DNA of 64,000 bases, from positions 6,177-70,176 of the forward strand of contig JBGALT010000021.1 in NCBI GenBank assembly GCA_044223665.1, read 5' to 3'. The notes below the pieces were generated by a model, which was not told the DNA's origin, searched no databases, and saw only the letters and a program-made list of their open reading frames with translations. Made by a program: the position numbers and the translations under genes. The stretch's first letter is position 1; each line of letters opens with the position of its first letter. Below, piece after piece: positions 53,341 through 61,122 of the stretch. The stretch is from JBBSAT01 sp044223665. Lineage in GTDB: Bacteria > Myxococcota_A > Polyangia > Polyangiales > Sandaracinaceae.

Positions 53341-53704
53341 CCGCCGCGACCATGACACGCAGCGAGCGCCCGGGCCCGGGGGGCCCTTCTTCGTACGCGC
53401 GGGATGCGCCGTTTCCCCCACCTGCGCGATCGCCCAGCGCTGTACGTGCGTGCTGCGCGCGGCCCCACGCATCGAGCGCCACGCCTGCTACGCGGCGGCC
53501 GTGTAAGCCCGCGCACGATCCAAGGGCGACCGCGACACGCTTGTCCGAGCCGGGGAGGGAGGGCGATTCCAGCGTGCCGGTGCTCGAAAGAACTTTTCGC
53601 GTGAATCCGCGTCCGATCCTCACGTCGATGCAGCGAGAGGGAGCCCTCCTCGTCGTCCACGGGAGCGTGGCACCTCGGTTGCACCGACCCCGAGCGAGCC
53701 ACCC
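53341..53704. other. Intergenic region upstream of the PilZ gene
   Basis: The 364 bases between the divergent rarA and PilZ genes hold no supported gene. The only clear site is the sigma-54-type promoter at 53668-53683. Short open frames on the plus strand have no ribosome site and an Arg/Pro-rich composition. Confidence 0.7.
53668..53683 (+). promoter_or_regulatory. Sigma-54-type promoter of the PilZ gene
   Basis: TGGCAC-N5-TTGCA matches the -24/-12 consensus (TGGCACG-N4-TTGC[A/T]) at all key positions with exact spacing; only the G after TGGCAC is C. The predicted start of transcription is near 53694 and the PilZ ATG is at 53705, so the leader would be about 11 bases with only a weak GAG as ribosome site. 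Confidence 0.72.
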
Positions 53705-54208
53705 ATGAAGAACCTCTTCGAGATGATCTACGAGTACCAGCTCCTCCGCGGGAAGCAGGATCGCCTCGACGTGCCGCTCGACGACGACGAGCGCGCGCGC
53801 CTCTTGGCGCTCTCGCGACTGCTCACCGGCGAGGCCGAGGGCGGGCGGCGGACGATGCCGCGCGCCCCGGTGCCGGCGCGCGTCGTCTTCACGCTGCCGG
53901 GCGGCTTCGAGTCCGGAGAGATCAAGAACATCTCCGGGAGCGGTGTGGCGATCGCGACGGCGCGGCCGCCGGCCCAGGGGACGCGCATCGTGGTGCGCGT
54001 CGAGGACGGAGGCGTCGAGTACCTCTTCCCGTGCCGCGTGGTGTGGCGTCGCCTCGCGTCGAACGTCGGCATGGGCGCGATCTTCGACGGCGTCCCCTCG
54101 CGCGCGCCGGTCTTCCACACCGACGAGACGACGGGCGTCTGGAAGCGCTCGATCCAGATCGGCGGCAACGTCTTCGGCAAGAGCGCGCGGCGCGTCCAGG
54201 CGGCCTGA
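53705..54208 (+). CDS. PilZ-domain c-di-GMP receptor
   Basis: The 167-residue protein has a short helical N-terminus (LFEMIYEYQLLRGKQDR) and one PilZ domain. The two c-di-GMP-binding motifs are present: RxxxR as R49-TMP-R53 and NxSxxG at residues 75-80 (NISGSG). So it should bind c-di-GMP and relay it to motility or exopolysaccharide machinery. It is a single gene with its own candidate sigma-54 promoter, which suggests control by an enhancer-binding protein. The 3' end is followed by the convergent MYXO-CTERM gene. Confidence 0.93.
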   Translation: MKNLFEMIYEYQLLRGKQDRLDVPLDDDERARLLALSRLLTGEAEGGRRTMPRAPVPARVVFTLPGGFESGEIKNISGSGVAIATARPPAQGTRIVVRVEDGGVEYLFPCRVVWRRLASNVGMGAIFDGVPSRAPVFHTDETTGVWKRSIQIGGNVFGKSARRVQAA

Positions 54209-54256
54209 GCCAGACCGAGCGCTTCGCTCGCGGCGCGCCCGGCGCGGGGCGTCTCG

Positions 54257-56890
54257 TCAGCGGCGCGCGCGGCGGCGGGCCAGCGCGAGGAGCCCCAGGC
54301 CCAGTCCGACCCAGCCTCCCGAAGACGGTCGACCCGTGGCGCGACAGCCGCAGCCGCCGCTCATCACGAGAGGCGGACCACCGGCGTCGAAGGTCGAGCC
54401 ATCGAGGCTCGCGTCGCTGCGCCCTGCGTCGCGCCCGGCGCCGGACGCGCCGCCGGCGTCGCCCGCGCTCGCGGCATCGTCTCCGGTCGTGCCGGCGTCG
54501 ACGTCGCTGCCCGCGTCGACGTCGCTGGCGGCGTCGACGTCGCTGGCCGCGTCGACGTCGCTCGCCGCGTCGACGTCGCCGGCCGCGTCGACGTCGCTGC
54601 CCGCGTCGACGTCGCTGCCCGCGTCGCTCGTCGACCCCGCGTCGATGCACGTCAGCGTGCCGCCGCAGAGGCCCGCCGCGCACACGTCGTTCGTGGTGCA
54701 CGCGTCGCCGTCGTCGCAGGGCGTCCCGCTCGTCGGCGACGAGGCGCACGCGCCCGCCGTGCACGTGTCGGCCGTGCAGGCGTTGCCGTCGTCACACGTG
54801 CGCGGCGTGCCACCGCACACACCCGCCGTGCAGCGATCGGCCAGCGTGCAGCCGTCCATGTCGTCGCAGCTCGTCCCGGTGAGCGGCGTCGCGGCGCAGG
54901 CGCCGGCCGTGCAGAGATCCGCCGTGCACGGGTTCGCGTCGTCGCAGGAGCGCGCGTTGCCCACGCACGCGCCGGCCGAACAGTGGTCGGCGATCGTGCA
55001 GCCGTCGCCGTCGTCGCACGCGCCGCTCGTCGGCACGGACGTGCATCCGCGGACCGGATCGCAGAGCTCGGCCGTGCATGGGTTGCCGTCGTCCACGCAG
55101 CTCGTGGCGACGCCGTGGCAAGCGCCGCTCGCGTCACACTGATCGGGCCCGGTGCAGGCGTTGGCGTCGTCGCAGGAGGCGCCGGTCGACGGTGTGTGCC
55201 CGCAGGCGCCGGACGGCGCGCACGCGTCGGCCGTGCACGCATTGCCGTCGTCGCAGGAGACGGTTCCGGTGCACGTCAGGCTCGAGGACGACGACACGCA
55301 CACGTCGCCCGTGGTGCAGCTGCGCCCGTCGTCGCAGATCGCGCCCGGGGTCGGCGAGAACGTGCATCCGGAGGTGGTATCGCAGGCGTCGGCGGTGCAG
55401 GGATCTCCGTCGCTGCACGCGCGGGGCGTCCCGCCACCGCACGCGGCCGCGGCGTCGCACGTGGTGTTGATGGTGCACGCGTTGCCGTCGTCGCAGCTGC
55501 TCCCGGCGGTGATCGCGCAGACGAACGAGCCGCAGACGCGGCAGCGCCCACAGTCGGGCGACGCGGCGCACGTGGCCTCCGCGGCGGAGAAGTCGGCCAG
55601 ACAGTCGTCGGTATCCGTCGTCGGTGCTCTTCGCACCGCGACCCGATCGCTCGCCGGTGCCGGCGTGAGCGAGGTGATGCCCGGATAGACGCCGGTGCCG
55701 AAGACGACCACGTCGAGGAGCGTCCACGTCGCGTCGGCGACGAGAATCTCGACGCCGACGTTCGCCAGGCCGAAGGCCACCGTGCTCGCCCAAGCGCTCG
55801 GCCCGGTGAGATCCGGAACCCCGGCGGAAGAGGCGGCCTCCTCGTAGTCGGGCATGGCGCCGTAGCGCGTCTGGAACGCCACCGCGCTCGCGGCGACGAT
55901 CGCCGTCGCGCCCGCGGCGAGCGTGGCGCCGGCGGGGAAACAGCGCATCGACTCGGTGCCGTCGGGGGTCTCTTCGTCGCCCAGACACGTCCCGTCGAGC
56001 GCCCAGCTCGCGGGGGTCTGGTTGCGCAGCTCGATCCACTCGACGCCGCCGGTGGCGGGTGCGGAGAGAAACCGCGTGATCGCGAGCGGCGCGTAGACCT
56101 CCGCGCTCGTCCGATCGACCCACACGTCGAGGAAGTCGTCGACGACCTGGTCGGAGACCTCGGCGAACGTGTTGGGCTGCATGCTGGCGCGCGGGTCACC
56201 GTAGTCGCTGACGACGTCGAGCGCGTTCGAGATGCCCGGCCCGCCGATGTCGACGGTGATCCCACTCGGAAGCTCGCGGAAGGTAGCCACCGTGAGGCGG
56301 ACGACGTCGGGGCGAGCGATTCCTCCCAGCATCGACCACGGCACGCCGATCTCGACCGTGTTGCCTTGGACGACCATCGTCGCGGTGCCGACCGTCGCGT
56401 AGCTGGTGTCGAGCACCACCGCGCTGCTCAGCCCCTGCGTCTGGATCAGACGCTCCCAGCGCGCGCGATCGGAGGTGCGTGTGTCGGCGAAGCCCGCGAG
56501 GAAGTCGTTGCCGCTCCCGGCGACCCGATCGAGGTCGATCGCGATCTGGATCTGCGGCGTCGCGCCGGGGGGCGGCCAGGCGACCCCCGCGGGGAACGAG
56601 ACGAGGAAGTAGAGGCTCGTGCGATCGGCCGTGACCGCGAAGCCCGCGAGGTCCGCGGCGTCCTCCGGCGTCGAGAGGTCGGTGCGCGTGTCGCGGAGCT
56701 CGTCCCGCCACACGAGCTCCCCTTGGCTCGTGGCGTCGCGGACCACGATCCCGAGGTTCGCGCCGGAAGGCGAGCGGGAGCTCCAGTCCGCGGGGCTGCC
56801 GTCGACCCGCACCGGGTGCGCGCGCGCGAGCGAGGGCGTGAGCGCGAAGAGGGCGGCGACGAAGGCGGCGAGCCGAGACGAAGGACGCAT
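54257..56890 (-). CDS. Surface protein with lamin-tail-like domain, Cys repeats and MYXO-CTERM tail
   Basis: The 877-residue protein has a signal peptide (MRPSSRLAAFVAALFALTPSLARA). The first 240 residues are a beta-rich domain with VRVDGSPADWSSR. A lamin-tail-like stretch follows (GGVEWIELRNQTPASWALDG). From residue 450 to 720 come more than a dozen Cys-rich repeats of the C(D/S)DGNACTADxC type, then seven copies of a six-residue (S/G)DVDA(A/G) repeat. It ends GGCGCRATGRPSSGG, a hydrophobic segment and ARRRARR, the GCxC-helix-Arg pattern of the MYXO-CTERM signal that targets proteins for myxosortase processing and cell-surface anchoring. The role is probably adhesion or surface structure. 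Confidence 0.92.
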   Translation of the reverse strand: MRPSSRLAAFVAALFALTPSLARAHPVRVDGSPADWSSRSPSGANLGIVVRDATSQGELVWRDELRDTRTDLSTPEDAADLAGFAVTADRTSLYFLVSFPAGVAWPPPGATPQIQIAIDLDRVAGSGNDFLAGFADTRTSDRARWERLIQTQGLSSAVVLDTSYATVGTATMVVQGNTVEIGVPWSMLGGIARPDVVRLTVATFRELPSGITVDIGGPGISNALDVVSDYGDPRASMQPNTFAEVSDQVVDDFLDVWVDRTSAEVYAPLAITRFLSAPATGGVEWIELRNQTPASWALDGTCLGDEETPDGTESMRCFPAGATLAAGATAIVAASAVAFQTRYGAMPDYEEAASSAGVPDLTGPSAWASTVAFGLANVGVEILVADATWTLLDVVVFGTGVYPGITSLTPAPASDRVAVRRAPTTDTDDCLADFSAAEATCAASPDCGRCRVCGSFVCAITAGSSCDDGNACTINTTCDAAAACGGGTPRACSDGDPCTADACDTTSGCTFSPTPGAICDDGRSCTTGDVCVSSSSSLTCTGTVSCDDGNACTADACAPSGACGHTPSTGASCDDANACTGPDQCDASGACHGVATSCVDDGNPCTAELCDPVRGCTSVPTSGACDDGDGCTIADHCSAGACVGNARSCDDANPCTADLCTAGACAATPLTGTSCDDMDGCTLADRCTAGVCGGTPRTCDDGNACTADTCTAGACASSPTSGTPCDDGDACTTNDVCAAGLCGGTLTCIDAGSTSDAGSDVDAGSDVDAAGDVDAASDVDAASDVDAASDVDAGSDVDAGTTGDDAASAGDAGGASGAGRDAGRSDASLDGSTFDAGGPPLVMSGGCGCRATGRPSSGGWVGLGLGLLALARRRARR
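54495..54620 (-). repeat. Seven 18-base tandem repeats encoding the DVDA motif
   Basis: Seven units of 18 bases each carry a GTCGACGTCG core. They code for the acidic (S/G)DVDA(A/G) linker before the sorting tail. The unit length keeps the frame, so copy number can vary freely. Confidence 0.88.
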
Positions 56891-56942
56891 CCCACGATGG
56901 TACCGGCGCCTGCCCGCGATCCCAAGACCTCCATCGAGCGGG

Positions 56943-56986
56943 TTGAAGCAGCCCCCGGCCTCGTGTATACGTCACCAATCCGTTAC
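56943..56986 (+). promoter_or_regulatory. Promoter and operator of the ArsR-SRPBCC operon
   Basis: TTGAAG (56943-56948) and TATACG (56966-56971) are 17 bases apart, a fair vegetative promoter. The stretch 56965-56986 (GTATACGTCACCAATC, then CGTTAC) resembles 58682-58705 on the opposite strand in front of the second SRPBCC gene; both have GTAYAC and ACCAATC. It overlaps the -10, so it suits a repressor site. Confidence 0.55.
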
Positions 56987-56991
56987 GCATC

Positions 56992-57312
56992 ATGCACCGC
57001 GCGAAAGCCCACGAAGACGTGTTCCGTGCGATCGCCGACCCCACGCGGCGGGCGATCCTCGATCGGCTTCGCGCGGGCCCGGCGGCAGTGACGGTGCTCG
57101 CGTCGGACTTCGAGCAGACGCGGCCCGCGATCTCGAAGCACCTGCTCGTGCTCAAGCGCGCGAACCTCGTGGCCGAGCAGCGCGTGGGCCGCGCGCGCGT
57201 CTATCGCCTGCGACCCGAGCCGCTGACGAAGGTCGCCGGCTGGGTCGAGGGCTACCGCGCGTTCTGGCTGACGAACCTGGACAACCTGAAGCGATACGTG
57301 GAGGGCACGTGA
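56992..57312 (+). CDS. ArsR-family transcriptional regulator
   Basis: The 106-residue winged-helix protein contains DVFRAIADPTRRAILDRL (typical ArsR start), FEQTRPAISKHLLVLKRANL (recognition helix) and VGRARVYRLRPEPLTKVAGW. There are no metal-binding Cys, so it belongs to the non-metal ArsR group commonly paired with AHSA1/SRPBCC genes. It overlaps the next gene by 4 bases (GTGA), and probably represses its own operon through the site at 56965-56986. Confidence 0.93.
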   Translation: MHRAKAHEDVFRAIADPTRRAILDRLRAGPAAVTVLASDFEQTRPAISKHLLVLKRANLVAEQRVGRARVYRLRPEPLTKVAGWVEGYRAFWLTNLDNLKRYVEGT

Positions 57313-58103
57313 CGGCGAGCGCAGGAAAGAAGACGAGTCGGGCCCGTGCGATCGCGGACGTGGGCGCCGGGACCATCTTCGCGAGCATCGAGATCGCGGC
57401 GCCCGCCGAGCGGGTGTTCTCCGCGCTGACGAACGGCGCCGAGGTCGTGAAGTGGTGGGGCCAGGACGGGGTGTACTGGACCGAGCAATGGGTGATGCCG
57501 CTCGAGGCCGGCAAGAGCTGGCGTGCATCGGGCAAGAACGCCGACGGCACGCCCTTCTCGGTCGAGGGCGAGATCGTCGAGGTGGACGCGCCGCGCAAGC
57601 TCGTGTGGACCTGGCGCGCCGCGTGGGACGGCGGGAACGAGACGAGGATCACCTATCGCCTCGAGCCGATCGAAGGCGGTACCCGCGTGATCGTGCGGCA
57701 CGAGGGCTTCGCCGATCGCGTGGGCTCGTGTCGCGGTCACGGCGAGGGCTGGGAGCGCGTGCTCGGTTGGATGTCGGGCCACGTGGGCGCCGGGAGCGCG
57801 CCGGCCGAGTTCTTCCTCCTCCGGCTGATCCCACCGCGCCCCACGTTCCCGGCCGACATGCGACCGGAAGAGGCGAAGGCGATGGGCGAGCACGCGGTCT
57901 ACCTGCGCGAGCACGCGGCCGCGGGCACGGTCATCGCGGCCGGCCCCATCGGGGATCCGAAGGCCGTCTGGGGCCTCTGCCTCGTCGAGGTCGCAGGCGA
58001 TGCCGAGGCGCGCGCGCTCACCGACGGTGACCCCGTCGTGAGATCGGGCCTCGGTTTCCACTACGAGATCCTGCCGATGCTCTCGGCGCCGATCCTGCGC
58101 TGA
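57309..58103 (+). CDS. AHSA1/SRPBCC protein fused to a YCII-like domain
   Basis: The 264-residue protein starts at a GTG overlapping the ArsR stop. Residues 20-165 are an AHSA1-type SRPBCC domain (ASIEIAAPAERVFSALTNG, WTWRAAWDGGNETRITYRL, CRGHGEGWERVLGWMSGH), a hydrophobic-ligand pocket. The C-terminal 90 residues (EEAKAMGEHAVYLREHAAAG, VIAAGPIGDPKAVWGLCLVE) are a YCII/YciI-like ferredoxin-fold domain with His. The fusion of the two is uncommon but sensible, since both occur as separate neighbours elsewhere. Ligand and role are unknown. Confidence 0.9.
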   Translation: MTASAGKKTSRARAIADVGAGTIFASIEIAAPAERVFSALTNGAEVVKWWGQDGVYWTEQWVMPLEAGKSWRASGKNADGTPFSVEGEIVEVDAPRKLVWTWRAAWDGGNETRITYRLEPIEGGTRVIVRHEGFADRVGSCRGHGEGWERVLGWMSGHVGAGSAPAEFFLLRLIPPRPTFPADMRPEEAKAMGEHAVYLREHAAAGTVIAAGPIGDPKAVWGLCLVEVAGDAEARALTDGDPVVRSGLGFHYEILPMLSAPILR

Positions 58104-58194
58104 CGGCGCGTCACCCTCGCCGGCATCACGGCTCGGGTCGAGCGCGGGGAGACCGCGTCCGCGCTCGACGCGTCACCGATCGGTATCTCGTCGA

Positions 58195-58653
58195 TCAGGC
58201 ACTCTCCTGCGGGAGCACGAGCGGCGCGCCGGTCTCGACGAGCGTCTTCAGTGAAGAGAGCACGACGGGCCAGCCCTGCGCGCACTGGCGGTGGGTCTCG
58301 GTCTGCTTCGCGAACCCGCCGTGGACCAGCACCAGGCGCGTGGCCTTCGGTCCCATCGGGGTCAGCTCCCAGCGCACCGTCGACGCCGGATCGGCCGCCA
58401 CCTTGTCGTCCCAGAGCGATCGCTGCTTGGAAACGAGCCGCTTTCCACGCTCGACCTCCACGACCTCCCCCTCCACGAGGCTCGCGCCGCCCGCCTTGTA
58501 CGCGAGCTTCCCTCCGGGCTCGAGCCGCCCTTCGAGCCGCGTCCCGTAGAAGTACTTCTCGGTCTGGGTGCCGTCCGTGATCGCCTTCCACACCGCCTCG
58601 ATGGGCGCTGCCACGTAGTAGTCGAAGCTCAGGTCCAGATCGTTCGTCGCCAT
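58195..58653 (-). CDS. AHSA1/SRPBCC-domain protein
   Basis: The 152-residue protein consists of one AHSA1/SRPBCC domain (LDLSFDYYVAAPIEAVWKAI, LEGRLEPGGKLAYKAGGA, ELTPMGPKATRLVLVHGGFA, CAQGWPVVLSSLKTLVETG). It is convergent with the SRPBCC-YCII gene, and shares with the ArsR promoter an operator-like sequence 29-52 bases upstream (58682-58705). So it is likely a second target of the same regulator. Confidence 0.9.
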   Translation of the reverse strand: MATNDLDLSFDYYVAAPIEAVWKAITDGTQTEKYFYGTRLEGRLEPGGKLAYKAGGASLVEGEVVEVERGKRLVSKQRSLWDDKVAADPASTVRWELTPMGPKATRLVLVHGGFAKQTETHRQCAQGWPVVLSSLKTLVETGAPLVLPQESA

Positions 58654-58681
58654 GGGTCTCCGTCCTCGCTCGAGATGAAAG

Positions 58682-58705
58682 GTGAGCGATTGGTTACCGG
58701 TGTAC
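58682..58705 (-). promoter_or_regulatory. Operator-like site upstream of the SRPBCC gene
   Basis: On the minus strand the site reads GTACACCGGTAACCAATC followed by GCTCAC. With a two-base gap it aligns with 56965-56986, sharing GTAYAC, GT and ACCAATC. It starts 29 bases upstream of the ATG. Confidence 0.5.
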
Positions 58706-58709
58706 TCAG

Positions 58710-58777
58710 CCGTCGGCGCCGCGTCAAGCGACGCGCGCGCGCATCCGTCGGCGCCGCGTCGAGCGACGCGCGCGCAT
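58710..58777. repeat. Two-copy tandem repeat of about 34 bases
   Basis: Units 58710-58744 and 58745-58777 start CCGTCGGCGCCGCGTC, have GCGACGCGCGCGC in the middle and end CAT; the second lacks two bases. It lies in the gap between the SRPBCC promoter and the end of the Mrp gene; no gene is seen there. Confidence 0.8.
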
Positions 58778-58824
58778 CCGGGATGTGGTCGGCGAGGACG
58801 CGAGCGCCGTCGTGCCGCCGTCGA

Positions 58825-59931
58825 TCAGCGCACGATCTTGAGGCGCGTCGGGCCCTTGCCCGCAGGGGCCTTCTCGCCGCCGGTGCGCGCGAAGTGGTGC
58901 TGGGCCATCGCGGCGCTCACGCGCTCGGCGAGCTGCATGAACGCGAGGGCCGGCTCGCTCGTGGGCTCGCTCTCGACGATGGGCATGCCCTTGTCGCCCC
59001 ACTCGCGCACGCTCGGCACGATCGGGATCTGCGCGAGCAGCGGCGCCTGCGCGAGCTCGGCGACCTTCTGCCCGCCGCCGCGCCCGAAGATCTCGTGCTT
59101 GTTGCCCGCCGGGTCGATGAACCAGCTCATGTTCTCCACCACCCCGAGGATGGGGAGGTTGAGCTTTCCGCACATGCTCACGCCCTTGTAGACGTCGGCG
59201 AGCGCGACCTCTTGCGGCGTCGTCACCATCACGACGCCCGTCACCTTGAGCTTCTGCGCCATCGTCAGCGCGACGTCGCCGGTTCCCGGCGGCAGATCGA
59301 GCACGAGCACGTCGAGGGTGCCCCAGTCCACGTCCTTGAGGAGCTGCGTCAGCGCGGAGTGCAGCATCGGGCCGCGCCACACGATCGCCTGCTTCTCGTC
59401 CTCGAGCATGAAGCCGATGGACATCATCTTCACGCCGAAGCGCTCGTGCGGCGCGATGGTCTTTCCGTCTTTCGACACCGGCGAGCCGGAGACGCCCATC
59501 ATGGTCGGGATCGACGGGCCGTAGACGTCGGCGTCGAGCAGGCCGACGCGCATGCCGAGGCGCTTGAGCGCGACGGTCAGGTTCACGGCCGTCGTGCTCT
59601 TGCCCACGCCGCCCTTGCCGCTCATCACGAGCAGCACGTTCTTCACGCCGGGGACGGGGTCGTCACCCATCACCTCGCGCGTCGGCACCTCGACGGTGAA
59701 GGCGATCTCGATGGTGCTCGGCGCGAGCGGGCGCAGCACGGTCTCGACGCGCTCGCGGACGCGCTGCTCGTTCTCCTTCGACGGGGCCGGCAGCTTCGCG
59801 GCGAGCTTCACCGCGTCGCCCTCGACCGCGACGAGCGAGAGCGTGCCGATCGCGGTCATCGCGCGACCGAAGACCGGATCCATCACGCCGCCGATGGCGG
59901 CGGAGACGAGCTCGGAGGTCAGAGAGGCCAT
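58825..59931 (-). CDS. mrp: Mrp/NBP35-family ATPase lacking the CxxC motif
   Basis: The 368-residue protein has an N-terminal MIP18-like domain (about residues 1-90), then a deviant Walker A SGKGGVGKSTT (about residues 103-113), LLDADVYGPSIPTM and DLPPGTGDVALTM, typical of the ApbC/Mrp iron-sulfur carrier family. The usual CPxC motif in ENMSxFxCPxC is replaced: the sequence reads ENMSWFIDPAGNKHEIFG, so the two cluster-bridging Cys are absent. It may use other ligands or act on another cargo. A C-terminal tail (RTGGEKAPAGKGPTRLKIVR) is extra. It is probably a single gene; the neighbours are unrelated. Confidence 0.93.
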   Translation of the reverse strand: MASLTSELVSAAIGGVMDPVFGRAMTAIGTLSLVAVEGDAVKLAAKLPAPSKENEQRVRERVETVLRPLAPSTIEIAFTVEVPTREVMGDDPVPGVKNVLLVMSGKGGVGKSTTAVNLTVALKRLGMRVGLLDADVYGPSIPTMMGVSGSPVSKDGKTIAPHERFGVKMMSIGFMLEDEKQAIVWRGPMLHSALTQLLKDVDWGTLDVLVLDLPPGTGDVALTMAQKLKVTGVVMVTTPQEVALADVYKGVSMCGKLNLPILGVVENMSWFIDPAGNKHEIFGRGGGQKVAELAQAPLLAQIPIVPSVREWGDKGMPIVESEPTSEPALAFMQLAERVSAAMAQHHFARTGGEKAPAGKGPTRLKIVR

Positions 59932-59990
59932 GAATCGCGCCGTTTCTGCGGTCGCGTACCCCTCGCGTCAAGCCGCGGCGCGCTCGACGA

Positions 59991-60024
59991 GCGGACGGAG
60001 GGGCCGGAGCGGGCGGGCCGATCC
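59991..60024 (+). repeat. Right half of the dispersed palindromic repeat (copy D)
   Basis: The sequence GCGGACGGAGGGGCCGG followed by AGCGGGCGGGCCGATCC matches the right half of copies B and C. The left half is absent. It ends 5 bases before the stop codon of the lectin gene. Confidence 0.65.
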
Positions 60025-60028
60025 GCGA

Positions 60029-61042
60029 TCAGCCGACCGACTGCACGTCGTAGTGGACGATCGGGTTCCACGGGCCCTGGCCCGCGCGCGGCTGCCAGTT
60101 GTGCCAGATCTCGTTGCCCTTGCCCCAGTAGAAGAGCTCGAGGCGACCGTCCTGGTTCTGGCCGAGCGCGAGCTCCGTCGCGGCTTCGCCGAGCACCTCG
60201 CTGTCGGTGCCCCAGTCGCCGTTCGGGCTCACCTGCCACGTGTTCTTGATGCGGCCCTCGCCGTCGATGAAGAACACCTCGAGGCGACCGTCGCGGTTGC
60301 GAGCGACGTCGATTCGACGCGCCTTCGTCTTCAGCGACTCCGCACCGGCCCAGTCGCCGTTCGGCGTCGTCTGCCAGTCGTGCCAGATGACGCTCTCGCC
60401 ATCGCGCCAGAAGGCCTCGAGGCGCCCGTCGGCGTTGCTGCCGACCACGACCTCGCGCGCCTGGTCGGCGAGCTTCTCGGGGCCGAACCAGTCGCCGTTC
60501 GGCTCCTTCTGCCAGTCGTGGCGCAGCTCGCCCGACGTCGTCACGTAGAAGACCTCGAGACGGCCGTCCTGGTTGCGCCCGACGGCGACGCTCACCGTCT
60601 TCTCGCCGAGCGTCTCGGCGCCGTTCCAGTCGCCGTTCGCCTCGGTCTGCCAGTCGTGCTGGAGCTTGCCGTCGGCGCCCACGTAGAAGACCTCGAGCCG
60701 GCCGTCGGCGTTGCTCTCGACCGCGACCGCGCTCGCCGTGGCCGCGAGCTTCTCCTTGCCGAACCACGCGCCGCCGGGCTCCTTCTGCCAGTCGTGCTCG
60801 AGCGCGCCCTCGGGGCTGATCCAGAACACCTCGAGCCGGCCGTCCTGGTTGACGCCGCAGGCCACGCTCTTGGCGGCGCTCGCGAGCGTCTTCTCACCCG
60901 CCCAGAGGCCGTTCGGCGTGCGCTGCCAGTTGTGCTTCAACGCACCCTCGGCCGACACGTAGAACACCTCGAGCCGCCCGTCGCGGTTGGAGCCGATGGC
61001 GATGCGCTGCCCCAGGATCGGGGTCTGATTCGTCTGGGTCAT
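60029..61042 (-). CDS. Seven-bladed PLL-like beta-propeller lectin
   Basis: The 337-residue protein is made almost wholly of seven repeats of about 46 residues. Each has N-x-DGRLEVF, a short loop, a His or Asn followed by x-WQ, and PNGDW or similar (for example NQDGRLEVFYVTTSGELRHD). This is the pattern of PLL/DUF346-type bacterial lectins, seven-bladed propellers whose blades bind fucose and related sugars. No signal peptide is seen, as in several bacterial cytoplasmic lectins, so release may depend on lysis or another route. The repeats are similar to each other, which suggests recent internal duplication. Confidence 0.9.
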   Translation of the reverse strand: MTQTNQTPILGQRIAIGSNRDGRLEVFYVSAEGALKHNWQRTPNGLWAGEKTLASAAKSVACGVNQDGRLEVFWISPEGALEHDWQKEPGGAWFGKEKLAATASAVAVESNADGRLEVFYVGADGKLQHDWQTEANGDWNGAETLGEKTVSVAVGRNQDGRLEVFYVTTSGELRHDWQKEPNGDWFGPEKLADQAREVVVGSNADGRLEAFWRDGESVIWHDWQTTPNGDWAGAESLKTKARRIDVARNRDGRLEVFFIDGEGRIKNTWQVSPNGDWGTDSEVLGEAATELALGQNQDGRLELFYWGKGNEIWHNWQPRAGQGPWNPIVHYDVQSVG

Positions 61043-61122
61043 GAGCGAGCCTCCACCTTCTGTTTCGCGCGTCCGCTCGCGACATGCAAGCCCGGCGGTC
61101 CGGGGGTAAAGAGAGGTGTCTC

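Noticed and set aside
53352..53708. Plus-strand small frame upstream of PilZ
   Set aside because: No ribosome site, Arg/Pro-rich composition, and it contains the sigma-54 promoter sequence.
54495..54620. Possible CRISPR-like or regulatory repeat array
   Set aside because: The 18-base units are contiguous and encode the DVDA linker of a clear surface protein.
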